Positions 53,147 through 62,288 of a stretch of 64,000 nucleotides of DNA are shown piece after piece. Both the position numbers and the translations under genes were made by a program. Position 1 is the stretch's first letter, and each line of letters starts with the position of its first letter. The notes below the pieces were generated by a model, which saw only the letters and a program-made list of their open reading frames with translations, was not told the origin of the DNA and ran no database searches. Origin of the DNA: an uncultured Verrucomicrobiota bacterium (lineage in GTDB: Bacteria; Verrucomicrobiota; Verrucomicrobiia; Opitutales; Seribacteraceae); assembly GCA_902612125.1 (NCBI GenBank), contig CACMBV010000001.1, positions 163,365-227,364 on the forward strand. Reading direction: 5' to 3'.

Positions 53147-53938
53147 ATGAAAACATTTCATGCTTTATCCTTTTTGATCATTCCTTTGCTTGCAATTTCA
53201 GCTTCTGAAAAACTGGTCTGGTCAGACGAATTCAATGGCGATTCACTGGATTATTCCAAGTGGGGGGTTGAGGAAAATGCCTATGGAGGTGGAAACCATG
53301 AACAACAAATTTACCGTTGGGATAAGAAGAATCTCAGGGTCAAAGAAGGTAATCTGATTATCCAGGCTCACAACGATCAACCCAATGTCGTGGGGACTTC
53401 CCGCCCCTACTCATCAGCCCGTATTCGCACTAAACATCGCGGGGACTGGAAATACTGCCGCATTGATGTTCGGGCAAAACTTCCGGCAGGTAAGGGCATC
53501 TGGCCTGCTATCTGGATGCTTCCCACAGACGAGAAATATGGTGGGTGGGCATCCAGTGGAGAAATTGATATTATGGAACTGGTTGGGAACGAGCCCTCGA
53601 CCTATCACGGAACCCTTCATTTCGGAGGCGAATGGCCCGGAAATAAGTTCAAGGGGGGTAAATTCAAGCTTGCCACCGGAACATTCGCAGACGATTTCCA
53701 TATTTTTTCTCTGAACTGGAAAAAAGGAATGATTTCCTGGGCAATTGATGGAGAAGTCTGGCAAACCGAGGAAAAGTGGTTTTCGGAAAAAAGTAAATTC
53801 CCGGCCCCTTTTGACCAGCGTTTTCATCTTTTGATCAATTTGGCAGTTGGAGGTCAATGGCCGGGTAACCCTGATGCCAGCACGCAATTTCCCGCTACTA
53901 TGCTCGTGGATTATGTCAGAGTTTATCAGGGAGGTTAG
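53147..53938 (+). CDS. Secreted GH16 glucanase (laminarinase-like)
   Basis: A 263-residue glycoside hydrolase from the ATG at 53147, where the signal peptide (about 1-20) begins; an earlier ATG at 53117 adds ten residues. GH16 motifs are VWSDEFNGDSLDYSKW, SSARIRTKHRGDWKY and the catalytic GEIDIMELVG with nucleophile Glu139, Asp141 and acid/base Glu144. FHIFSLNWKKGMISWAIDG and LLINLAVGGQWPG follow. The spacing of the ExDxxE motif is that of beta-1,3-glucanases; agarase or carrageenase activity is not excluded. It converges on the methyltransferase gene with a four-base overlap. Confidence 0.95.
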   Translation: MKTFHALSFLIIPLLAISASEKLVWSDEFNGDSLDYSKWGVEENAYGGGNHEQQIYRWDKKNLRVKEGNLIIQAHNDQPNVVGTSRPYSSARIRTKHRGDWKYCRIDVRAKLPAGKGIWPAIWMLPTDEKYGGWASSGEIDIMELVGNEPSTYHGTLHFGGEWPGNKFKGGKFKLATGTFADDFHIFSLNWKKGMISWAIDGEVWQTEEKWFSEKSKFPAPFDQRFHLLINLAVGGQWPGNPDASTQFPATMLVDYVRVYQGG

Positions 53939-55221
53939 GCATACTCTGTTTCCAGCTTCAGAATATGTTTTACCAGCCTCTTCATAGCCAGTGGCGGAAT
54001 TGACTCTCCGATAACTTCCCTGACTAGTTTCTTGGAAAAATCCTGATTACGACTCGTTCTACCGTGGGTAATTCCTTCAAAGGAATATGTCTTTTTCCAT
54101 TGGGGATGGTCCAGAGTGGAAAGCAATAAAATCTCCCTTAATGAAAGGACCCGGTTTTGCTCGGGATGCCCTTTTAGATCACTTGAGATGACTCCGCTAT
54201 TCATGGTCAATGTCGAGGCAGGTTTATCCCAATACATCCTTCGATAGGAGGTTTTAAAGCCCCTTATCAATGATTTCTTTCCATTCCTTAAAGTTTGGGG
54301 CCTGGGTAGCGGCACCCCACATTCACAGCGGATTGCAGATAAATCAGAAGATCGCTTCCCGCAAAGGGGACAGGTTAAATTTTCAAATGCGCTTCGACCC
54401 TCAGGTGTATGCTGCATCCAAAAATACTGATTCTTATTCCATTTTGGAACGCAATGATAAACATCATGAGGATCAGACAGTTTTGATCGAGCATCCAATT
54501 CTGGAAGATGCCCGATAATATCTCGTAGGGAATTCCAGGATTGATTAGTCACTCTTCCATGGGAAGCAGGCGGGTGAAAAGGGCTTGAATCTTTGGAAAA
54601 GAAAATTCTATTGCTTTTAAACTTTTCTACGACCGAGGGAATTCTACACCCTATCGTGATTAATCTCTCACGATGATGAGGAACCCCGTAATCCCTAAAA
54701 TCGACAACCCTGGCAAAAGTGGAATAACCGAGAGGATACAACCTGCGGAATATACATTCCAGAATGTTTTCAGGATCTTCATGCTCATTCCGGATGATCG
54801 TATTTTCCATCCTTTTTACATTCTCGAGAATAAACCAATCCGGCTTCAATTCCTCAAGAATTTCAATTCCCGGTAATATTAGCCGATTCCTGTGATCTTC
54901 AACTGGTCTCTTGCCTGCTTTTATTTCAGCTGAGATTCGGCCTGCCCCATTTGAGGACATCCCCTGGCAGGGTGGAGATAAGGTAATGAGCCAAGGATTG
55001 GCACCCTGAAGTTGTTTCTTGAAATATTTAATATAGGCACCTTTCATCTCCGTTATATTTCCCTCGAAAACCTCGGTGGCTGGAAAATTATTCCTGATAA
55101 GAGCAGCCCGCGAAGGAACCAATTCACAGGCAGCGATAACCGGAATATTGAGTCCCCACTCGATCCCGGCATCTCCCACACCTCCACCGGAAAACAATGA
55201 ACCTGCCACTTTTTTTTTCAT
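53935..55221 (-). CDS. DNA (cytosine-5) methyltransferase with zinc-ribbon-like target region
   Basis: The 428-residue enzyme contains motif I (SLFSGGGVGDAGIE, residues 8-21), motif IV with catalytic Cys85 (SPPCQGMS), motif VI ENV (133-135), motif VIII HRER, and motifs IX-X at the end (RVLSLREILLL, IGESIPPLAMKRL). Between them, the target-recognition region holds four cysteines, Cys284, Cys287, Cys299 and Cys301, likely binding zinc. No restriction endonuclease or Vsr gene is next to it, so it appears to be an orphan or a lone phage/defence gene inside the polysaccharide locus. Confidence 0.94.
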   Translation of the reverse strand: MKKKVAGSLFSGGGVGDAGIEWGLNIPVIAACELVPSRAALIRNNFPATEVFEGNITEMKGAYIKYFKKQLQGANPWLITLSPPCQGMSSNGAGRISAEIKAGKRPVEDHRNRLILPGIEILEELKPDWFILENVKRMENTIIRNEHEDPENILECIFRRLYPLGYSTFARVVDFRDYGVPHHRERLITIGCRIPSVVEKFKSNRIFFSKDSSPFHPPASHGRVTNQSWNSLRDIIGHLPELDARSKLSDPHDVYHCVPKWNKNQYFWMQHTPEGRSAFENLTCPLCGKRSSDLSAIRCECGVPLPRPQTLRNGKKSLIRGFKTSYRRMYWDKPASTLTMNSGVISSDLKGHPEQNRVLSLREILLLSTLDHPQWKKTYSFEGITHGRTSRNQDFSKKLVREVIGESIPPLAMKRLVKHILKLETEYA

Positions 55222-55381
55222 TTATTTGCAAGTTTCACCGTAAAGACAAGGAATTGGATTCATTTAAATCCATGTTCCGGGTGGGCCTTTTCTTTCGAGG
55301 ACCCCAAATCCTTTCTTGGAAGAGTTGCTCATTTTAGTTCGACGTTATGAGATAAGCATACAAATTTCTTGTTTTTATCCT

Positions 55382-56971
55382 ATGAAATTCCTCTCTTACA
55401 TACTTATTTCCTTGTGTACCCTTATCCGGACACACGGTCACGACCCCGCATCAGACATGGCTGCGGCTGCCAAAAGATTTCTTAAATCCCTCGATCCCAA
55501 GGCAAAGAAAACCGCCCACTTTACCTTCCAAAACACTGAACGGGAAAATTGGCACTTCTTCCCCGGTCCCTTCATTCAGCCAAACGGTAGACAGGGGCTT
55601 TCCCTCAAAGAGATGAGTCCTGCCCAGAAAATTCTGGCACACGGTCTTCTTGGTTCAGCGTTAAGTCATCGCGGACTGTTGGAAACCACTGATGTTATCC
55701 TTCTGGAACAAATTCTTTATGAAAGGGAAGAACGCGAAATGAGAAACCCTGAGCTATACCATGTCTCAATTTTCGGTGAACCGGACAAGGCAGGGACCTG
55801 GGGCTGGCGTTTTGAGGGACATCACTTGTCACTTAATTTCACCTTTGTCAATGGCCGGATCTTCTCAATTACCCCAAGCTTTTTTGCGGCCAGCCCGGCA
55901 AAAGTAAACGAGGGAAAGCATGCAGGGATGCGGGTGTTGGCTGATGAGGAAGACAAAGCCCGCAAGCTCTTCCGTTCGCTTTCGCCTCCCCAAAAGAAAA
56001 TGGCCATTCTTTCCGATAAAGCCCCACGGGATATCCTGTCAGGCCAGGACAACACCACAGATCGTGAAACCTTTTTTCCACCTAGGGGTTTGCCTATTAC
56101 CAAAATGAACCCCAGACAAAAGGGCTGGCTCGATGAATTGATCCATGCTTATGCCGCCAAGCACAGGCTCGAAGTTGTCGAACAAGTCGCGGACCGCAAA
56201 CCCCTGGTTCATCCTCAGGAGACTTACATTGCATGGGCAGGAAGCCTAGATGCAGGCGAAGCTCACTACTACCGAGTGCAAACCCCCGATTATTTGTTCG
56301 AATACGCAAATACCCAAAACAATGTCAACCATGTGCATGCAGTCTGGAGAGATTTTGAAGGGGATTTCGGAAGGGATTTACTCGCCGATCATTACCGCAA
56401 AGACCACAAGCCGGAAAGAGGCTGGGTTTCGATGTTTGACGGTAAGACCCTCAATGGATGGAAAGCGAATGAGAATGAAGATTCTTTTTGGGTCAAGGAC
56501 GGTTGTATTGTCGCCAATGCCCCGGGACGATGCCACCTGTTTTACCAAACCGACAAACCTTTTAAAAATTTTGAGTTCAAGTCTAAAATCATGACCCTGC
56601 CTCAGGCCAATGCAGGGGTCTATTTCCATACCCGCTTTCAGGATGCGGGATGGCCCAAGGCTGGCTTTGAATGCCAGGTCAATAATACATACCATGACCC
56701 GAAGAAGACCGCCAGTATCTATGGAGTTGTGGATTGTCTCGAAGCTCCGGCCCGGGATGATGAGTGGTTTGATTTATATATTAAAGTGGATGGAAAACGC
56801 ATCATCACTCAAGTGAACGGGAAAATGATTGCGGACTGGACTCAGCCCGAAGACTGGAAAAAAGGCTCAAATTTCGACCGAATCCTTGGAGAGGGAACCT
56901 TCGCCCTGCAAGGCCATGATCCTGGAAGCACCGTCTTGTTTCGCGACTTGATGGTGAAAAGACTTCCATGA
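55382..56971 (+). CDS. DUF3500-DUF1080 fusion protein, secreted
   Basis: A 529-residue protein from the ATG at 55382, at the start of the signal peptide (MKFLSYILISLCTLIRTHG). Residues about 25-345 match DUF3500 (WHFFPGPFIQPNGRQGLSL, GHHLSLNFTFVNGRIFS, HYYRVQTPDYLFEYANTQ), and about 350-525 are DUF1080 (GWVSMFDGKTLNGWKANE, NAGVYFHTRFQDAGWP, FALQGHDPGSTVLFRDL). Upstream codons to 55316 do not resemble the family. The combination links an uncharacterised domain to sugar handling. The next gene overlaps by four bases. Confidence 0.9.
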   Translation: MKFLSYILISLCTLIRTHGHDPASDMAAAAKRFLKSLDPKAKKTAHFTFQNTERENWHFFPGPFIQPNGRQGLSLKEMSPAQKILAHGLLGSALSHRGLLETTDVILLEQILYEREEREMRNPELYHVSIFGEPDKAGTWGWRFEGHHLSLNFTFVNGRIFSITPSFFAASPAKVNEGKHAGMRVLADEEDKARKLFRSLSPPQKKMAILSDKAPRDILSGQDNTTDRETFFPPRGLPITKMNPRQKGWLDELIHAYAAKHRLEVVEQVADRKPLVHPQETYIAWAGSLDAGEAHYYRVQTPDYLFEYANTQNNVNHVHAVWRDFEGDFGRDLLADHYRKDHKPERGWVSMFDGKTLNGWKANENEDSFWVKDGCIVANAPGRCHLFYQTDKPFKNFEFKSKIMTLPQANAGVYFHTRFQDAGWPKAGFECQVNNTYHDPKKTASIYGVVDCLEAPARDDEWFDLYIKVDGKRIITQVNGKMIADWTQPEDWKKGSNFDRILGEGTFALQGHDPGSTVLFRDLMVKRLP

Positions 56972-58290
56972 ACAACTATGTCTTTTTAACCCTGGGTCTT
57001 GCTCTGGTATCCCAAGCCGAGCAGGCCAGCCCGAAATCATGGACCCAGTGGCGGGGCCCCCATGCTTCGGGACATGCTCATGAAGGTCAATATCCAACCA
57101 AGTGGAGCACCCGTCAAAACCTGCTCTGGAAGGCTAACCTGCCCGGGCGTGGTCATTCCTCGGCAGTTCATCAGAAGGGTAAGATCTGGATAACCAGTGC
57201 CATTGAAACGCCCGCCACCGAAGAGGAAAAACAAGCAAGACTTAAGACGAATGAGGGTTTGTCCACCGTAACGGTGCTTTCGGAGGTTAGCCTGCGGGCC
57301 TTACAGGTGGACCCGGATACAGGAAAAGTCCTGAAAAACATAGAGGTGATCCGAAAAAAACAGCCTCAGTGGGTACACCATTTAAACAGTTACGCTTCCC
57401 CCACACCGGTGATCAAAGACGACAGGCTCTATCTTCACTTTGGCGCCTATGGAAATGCCTGTATTGATGCAGGATCTGGAAAAATTATCTGGAAAAACAC
57501 CCAGAGGGAACTCTGGGTGATGCACGAAAACGGTCCTGGCAGTTCACCGATTGTTTGGGAAAACCTGATGATCTTTCATCTGGACGGGAGTGATAAACAA
57601 AGCGTAGTCGCCCTCCACAAGGACACCGGAAAGATTGCCTGGCAGACCAAAAGATCCGGTACGCTGAGAGAAAACCCGCAACTCAAAAAATCTTACTCCA
57701 CTCCGATTGTGGAAATTTTTAACGGCCAGCCAGTTCTTATTTCCTGTGGAGCTGACTGGGTTTACGGGTATAACCCGGGCAATGGTGAAGAGCTTTGGAA
57801 AATCAAATACGGGATTCTTGGATTTTCCAATGTCGCTAGGCCAGTAGTTGGCCATGGAATGTTTTACATTTCAACCTGTTTTTCGAAAGGAGAAATTCAT
57901 GCTTATCGCTATGTGGGACTGAATAAACCTAAACTCGCATGGAAAATGATCAAGGGGGCACCCAAGATGCCCTCTCCCGTTCTTGTCGGGCAACAGCTTT
58001 ACGTCATCAATGATGGTGGCATCCTAAGTTGTATCCATGCAATTTCCGGGGAGGTGGAATGGCGTGAACGCATCGGAGGGGAATTCAGCTCGTCCCCCAT
58101 CTATGCCAACGGTTTACTCTACTTCTCGGACAGGGGTGGTAAAACTACGGTCATCAAGCCGGATAATCAACTAAATCTCGTGGCGGTTAATGAGCTGGAC
58201 GGGACTGCCCATATGGCCTCAATCACACCCTATGAAAATACATTTCTGCTCAGATCAGAAAAGGGGCTGTACCGCATCGGTAAGAAGTAA
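56968..58290 (+). CDS. Secreted PQQ-like beta-propeller protein
   Basis: A 440-residue protein, signal peptide about 1-18, with blade motifs WTQWRGPHASGHAHEG, SGKIIWKNTQ, TGKIAWQTKR, NGEELWKIKY and SGEVEWRERIGG. An insertion near residues 70-100 (ATEEEKQARLKTNEGLS) sets it apart from the other two propellers. Its ATG overlaps the TGA of the DUF3500-DUF1080 gene, so both are made together. Convergent stop with the sulfatase at 58294, three bases apart. Confidence 0.9.
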   Translation: MNNYVFLTLGLALVSQAEQASPKSWTQWRGPHASGHAHEGQYPTKWSTRQNLLWKANLPGRGHSSAVHQKGKIWITSAIETPATEEEKQARLKTNEGLSTVTVLSEVSLRALQVDPDTGKVLKNIEVIRKKQPQWVHHLNSYASPTPVIKDDRLYLHFGAYGNACIDAGSGKIIWKNTQRELWVMHENGPGSSPIVWENLMIFHLDGSDKQSVVALHKDTGKIAWQTKRSGTLRENPQLKKSYSTPIVEIFNGQPVLISCGADWVYGYNPGNGEELWKIKYGILGFSNVARPVVGHGMFYISTCFSKGEIHAYRYVGLNKPKLAWKMIKGAPKMPSPVLVGQQLYVINDGGILSCIHAISGEVEWRERIGGEFSSSPIYANGLLYFSDRGGKTTVIKPDNQLNLVAVNELDGTAHMASITPYENTFLLRSEKGLYRIGKK

Positions 58291-58293
58291 AGA

Positions 58294-59679
58294 CTATTCA
58301 GTATCCTGATCCCGAAGCAGGGAGAAAACATTTCCCGAGGGTTTTTTGGGGAGCGAAGCAAGCCAGTCATCGAGCTTTGTCCGTAACCTGGCAACCACCT
58401 TTCCCTGCCTTGATGCCACATTCCTCTTTTCGAGAGGATCCCTAACCAGATCGAAAAGCTCGACATAGTCAAAGTCACGGTTCAGGCATAATTTCCACTG
58501 CCCCGAAACCACCACATAACTTACCCAGTGATCAGGTTTTGCCTGCTGGGCTGGCCAGGGGGCGGATGTACGCCAGAATAACGGCTTGCTTCTTTTTACT
58601 TCCCCTTGCCCCAGCAAGGTTTTCACCTGGCTGATCCCGTCCGGTTGGTAAGTGGGGGGAAGTTGAACTCCAGCTAGTTCACAAAAAGTAGGTAAAAGAT
58701 CCACCGCGGAAAAAATAGAGGTTTTGTCGACTTTGCCTGCGGGGATTTTCCCGGGCCAACGGGCAATGAAGGGTACCCCAACGCCCCCTTCCAAAAGGCC
58801 TCCTTTAAATGCCCGTCGTCCTCCGGTTATCCCCTTGGCCCCGCCAATGCCATAACCCGGACCGGTTGCAGAATCATAGATCAGGGCAAGAGGACTATCG
58901 GGGGCACCCCTGGCGGGACCATTGTCAGAACTAAAAATCACCAGGGTATCTTCCCTGATCTCAAGCCGGTCCAATGTCTCCAGAAGCCGGCCAATTCTTA
59001 GATCAGCGTGATAAAGGGTGGCGGCATAGACATTGTCCGCTTCTTCCAAATCAGGGAACAGCTTTTGCAACTTCGGATCAACATGAAACGGGGTATGGGG
59101 TTCATGAATCCAAAGATTGATAAAAAAGGGGGTTCCCGCGGCATGACTTTTTTCAATGAAGGGAATGGCACTCTTCACATCATCATGGACAAACATTTGC
59201 GGACCGGCACAATTGTAAGATCCATATTCGTCATAACCGTATGCACTGGGAAAGGGAGAATCCGGGATCATATCGTTTGCCAAATGCCACTTGCCATAGT
59301 GAGCGGTGGCATAGCCCGAGTCCTTGAGAAATCTGGATAAAAGAGGTGCTTTCGGATCCAGCCAGTCCGGCATATTCCGTCTTTGGTTACTGGGAACCCA
59401 GGCAAAATGCCCATCAATGTTGTAACGGGCGGGAAAATGTCCGGTCATCACCGCCGTGCGGCTGGGAGAACAGACTCCACTTGCCACCGTAAAACGATGG
59501 AAGTCAGTTCCCTCCTTCGCCAGGCGGTCGATATTGGGTGTTTTAAGATAAGGATGTCCATGGCAACCTAGATCCCCCCAACCCCAGTCATCTGCAAAGA
59601 TGAAGACTAGATTGGGACGATCCATGGCTAGGACCGGGAGGCATGAGAGGAAGAAAAACAGGGAGAAGTTTTTTTTCAT
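58294..59679 (-). CDS. Secreted sulfatase (arylsulfatase type)
   Basis: A 461-residue sulfatase with a signal peptide (about 1-19), metal site FADDWGWGDLGCHG, formylglycine motif CSPSR (Cys70), YGKWHLAN and FSSDNGPARGAPDSPL. It is one of the shorter enzymes of the window. ELFDLVRDPLEKRNVASRQ is the C-terminal signature. The upstream minus-strand sulfatase at 59714 ends 34 bases before its start, so the two are probably cotranscribed. Confidence 0.94.
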   Translation of the reverse strand: MKKNFSLFFFLSCLPVLAMDRPNLVFIFADDWGWGDLGCHGHPYLKTPNIDRLAKEGTDFHRFTVASGVCSPSRTAVMTGHFPARYNIDGHFAWVPSNQRRNMPDWLDPKAPLLSRFLKDSGYATAHYGKWHLANDMIPDSPFPSAYGYDEYGSYNCAGPQMFVHDDVKSAIPFIEKSHAAGTPFFINLWIHEPHTPFHVDPKLQKLFPDLEEADNVYAATLYHADLRIGRLLETLDRLEIREDTLVIFSSDNGPARGAPDSPLALIYDSATGPGYGIGGAKGITGGRRAFKGGLLEGGVGVPFIARWPGKIPAGKVDKTSIFSAVDLLPTFCELAGVQLPPTYQPDGISQVKTLLGQGEVKRSKPLFWRTSAPWPAQQAKPDHWVSYVVVSGQWKLCLNRDFDYVELFDLVRDPLEKRNVASRQGKVVARLRTKLDDWLASLPKKPSGNVFSLLRDQDTE

Positions 59680-59713
59680 AAAGAACGATTACAAATATCT
59701 GGCGGTAATTTAC

Positions 59714-61189
59714 TTATTGATCAATCACGGGGATGGGAAATTCTTGCGATGGGATATGCTGATCCGCCATCATTTTCCTTAGCTTATCTACAATTTCAGG
59801 ATGCTTGGATGCCAAATCCTCGGATTCTGATTCATCCACCGAAAGATCGTACAGCTCGATCTTTAACGGGTCATGATTTTTCCCCTTGCGCATCATTTTT
59901 TGGCGAATTCCCTTCCACTTTTGCATCCAAACAGCCTGTTGGCCGCCATACCCCGAAAACTCGCGGTAGAGTGCCGGTCTGCTCAGCTCACAATTTCCCA
60001 GAATATGTTCCGCTTGATCATGCCCGTCATGTATCGCCGTTAAGGGCTTGCTTGCTTGAATCATGGAATGAAGAGTCACCAGCCAGTCCTCGAAACCGAT
60101 CATCTTATCAGAGACCATTCCCGCTTTTATTTTACCGGGCCATTTGACCAGCAATGGTACACGAATCCCCCCCTCGTAAAGAGATCCCTTCAGACCACGA
60201 AGATTCCCCACACTGTCGAAAAAATCATAATCCACTTCCAGCTTTAGATGAGAGGTGCCGTTGTCAGAAGAGAAAATGACAACCGTATCTTTGCTCAGGT
60301 TTAGTCTCTCAATAAGGTTCACCACATTCCCCACATATCTGTCCATCCGGGTAATCATAGCGGCATAAGCGGCCCGGGGTGTAAAATGGGGCGTATATCC
60401 ATAGCCCTGAGAACGGGTAAAGGGAGGATCATTCCATTTAAGTTTTAAATAGGGTTTTAATTCCTCATCAGGAACATGAAGGGCAACATGGGGGATGAGT
60501 GTGGGGTAATACAAAAAGAAGGGCTGGTCCTTATTATCGGTGATAAATTCTAAAACCTGCTCATTAATCCTGTCAGAAGCATAATCCTTTCCCTTAAACA
60601 CTTCATAACTTTCAGGATCCGCAGGATCGGAACCTTTGGGCAACGAAGCATGGCCGGGAACCGGAGGGTTGTTATTGAGAGGCACCCGGTCCCGGTCACT
60701 CCAAAGATAATCCGGATAATAACTATGGGCATGTCTTTGGCAATTGTACCCGAAAAAACGGTCAAATCCCTGATTCATGGGATCGCCTTCCGTTCCGGGG
60801 CCACCGAGTCCCCATTTTCCAAAAGCCCCGGTCATGTATCCTTCCTTTTTGAAAATCTTGGCCATGGTTACTTCATTTAGGGGAATGGGCCGCTGTCCTT
60901 CCGGTTTGAACTCTCCATTGTTTCGAATGTAGGCATGTCCGGGATGCTTTCCCGTCATTAAAACGCACCGGGAAGGCGCGCAGACCGCATTTCCCGAGTA
61001 ATTTCGGGTAAACCGCATCCCCTCCCTGGCCAATTGATCCAAATAGGGGGTTTTAATTTTCTTCTGGCCGTAACTCCCTAATTCCCTGTAGCCCAGATCA
61101 TCAGCCAGAATAAAAATTACATTTGGTTTCCTTTCGGCTGGTAAAAGAAAACAAATGAGGGGCAGAATGAGTAGATAGCTTACCTTCAT
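59714..61189 (-). CDS. Secreted sulfatase with GKWG motif
   Basis: A 491-residue sulfatase from the ATG at 61189 (signal peptide about 1-18; an upstream ATG at 61225 would add 12 residues ahead of the signal). The metal site is LADDLGYRELGSYG, the formylglycine motif CAPSR (Cys70), and the second metal site FSSDNGTSHLKLE. GKWH is replaced by FGKWGLGG, as in the 35379 enzyme, and CQRHAHSYYPDYL is shared in pattern with it. It is first of a two-sulfatase minus-strand unit and divergent from the ThuA-like gene (83-base gap). Confidence 0.93.
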   Translation of the reverse strand: MKVSYLLILPLICFLLPAERKPNVIFILADDLGYRELGSYGQKKIKTPYLDQLAREGMRFTRNYSGNAVCAPSRCVLMTGKHPGHAYIRNNGEFKPEGQRPIPLNEVTMAKIFKKEGYMTGAFGKWGLGGPGTEGDPMNQGFDRFFGYNCQRHAHSYYPDYLWSDRDRVPLNNNPPVPGHASLPKGSDPADPESYEVFKGKDYASDRINEQVLEFITDNKDQPFFLYYPTLIPHVALHVPDEELKPYLKLKWNDPPFTRSQGYGYTPHFTPRAAYAAMITRMDRYVGNVVNLIERLNLSKDTVVIFSSDNGTSHLKLEVDYDFFDSVGNLRGLKGSLYEGGIRVPLLVKWPGKIKAGMVSDKMIGFEDWLVTLHSMIQASKPLTAIHDGHDQAEHILGNCELSRPALYREFSGYGGQQAVWMQKWKGIRQKMMRKGKNHDPLKIELYDLSVDESESEDLASKHPEIVDKLRKMMADQHIPSQEFPIPVIDQ

Positions 61190-61272
61190 TCTTGATTTAG
61201 TATGCAAATCTATTCTTAAAAACAACTGCGAATGAACTTTACCCCATCAAAACTCCATTTAAGTTAGTTTCC

Positions 61273-62262
61273 ATGTCCCCCTTTCTTAAAACGCCCCTTT
61301 CTATTTTGTCTGTGCTTTGGGTCTTGCTAAGTTCACTCATTGCAAAACCCAGTGGCGGTCACAAGATTGTCTTTCTTTACGGAGACCGAAGCCATGCCTC
61401 GGGTGATCATGAATTTCAGGCTGGCTCCCACCTGCTCGCGAAGCATTTAAATGTTCAAAATGAAATTGAGGTACAAGCCGTGGTCAATGCCGGTTGGCCC
61501 GAGGATGAGAGGATTCTTGAAGATGCGGATGCGATTGTTATTTATGCCGATGGTACCAAGGTCATTGGTCACGGGTGGGAAAAGATGGACCAGCTGGTAA
61601 AGGAGAAAAAAGTGGGTGTCGTTTTTATGCACTATGCGGTTCATCCCAGCGTGGAGCAGGGAGAAAAATACTATCTCCCATGGATTGGAGGATTCTTCAA
61701 AAACGGGGTCTCCGTAAATCCTTTCTGGCGGGCCAAAATTAAACCGATGAAGGGTCATGAAACCGCCAATGGCGTAGGTCCCATCGATGCCGTGGACGAA
61801 TTTTATTTCAAAATTCATTATCATAAGGATGCCCTGCCTCTCGGCACGGCCACCCCCAATGAAAAAAATCTGCTGCGGGTCAATAATGTCTGGACCCGTG
61901 ACGGCTACCTGGCCAAAGGCCAGAGTCAGGCCCTGCTCTGGGGGATCGTCCGGCCGGATGGGGGCCGGGGCGTCGGCTTTACCGGCGGGCACCACCACCG
62001 CAACTGGGCAATCGACGGGTACAGACAACTGGTCCTCAATTCAATCATCTGGGCGGCCGGTCTCGAGGTGCCCGCCACGGGAGTCCCGACTTATAAAGTC
62101 ACGGAGGAGGAACTCAATGAAAAGCTGGACGATTATGGGGACCGCACCAACCGAATCAAACTTCCCACCCGGGCAGATGTAACCTTTTCACCCGGTCCAT
62201 GGATGACTCCCGAAGAGCATGCTGAATCAAGAAAAAAGCCCAGAAAGAAAAAGAAGGAATAA
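61273..62262 (+). CDS. ThuA-like domain protein, secreted
   Basis: The 329-residue protein has a signal peptide (about 1-25) and a ThuA fold (class I glutamine-amidotransferase-like): KIVFLYGDRSHASGDHEF, EDADAIVIYADG, GVVFMHYAVHPSVEQGEKY, GGVGFTGGHHHRNW-like GRGVGFTGGHHH and RQLVLNSIIWAAGLEVP. ThuA proteins occur with sugar oxidation systems (trehalose use in rhizobia), but the reaction is not established. A lysine-rich tail (RKKPRKKKKE) ends the protein. Two DUF1080 genes follow after 26 and 17 bases, giving a three-gene operon. Confidence 0.9.
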   Translation: MSPFLKTPLSILSVLWVLLSSLIAKPSGGHKIVFLYGDRSHASGDHEFQAGSHLLAKHLNVQNEIEVQAVVNAGWPEDERILEDADAIVIYADGTKVIGHGWEKMDQLVKEKKVGVVFMHYAVHPSVEQGEKYYLPWIGGFFKNGVSVNPFWRAKIKPMKGHETANGVGPIDAVDEFYFKIHYHKDALPLGTATPNEKNLLRVNNVWTRDGYLAKGQSQALLWGIVRPDGGRGVGFTGGHHHRNWAIDGYRQLVLNSIIWAAGLEVPATGVPTYKVTEEELNEKLDDYGDRTNRIKLPTRADVTFSPGPWMTPEEHAESRKKPRKKKKE

Positions 62263-62288
62263 TTTTAACCATACAAATAACCAAATTT

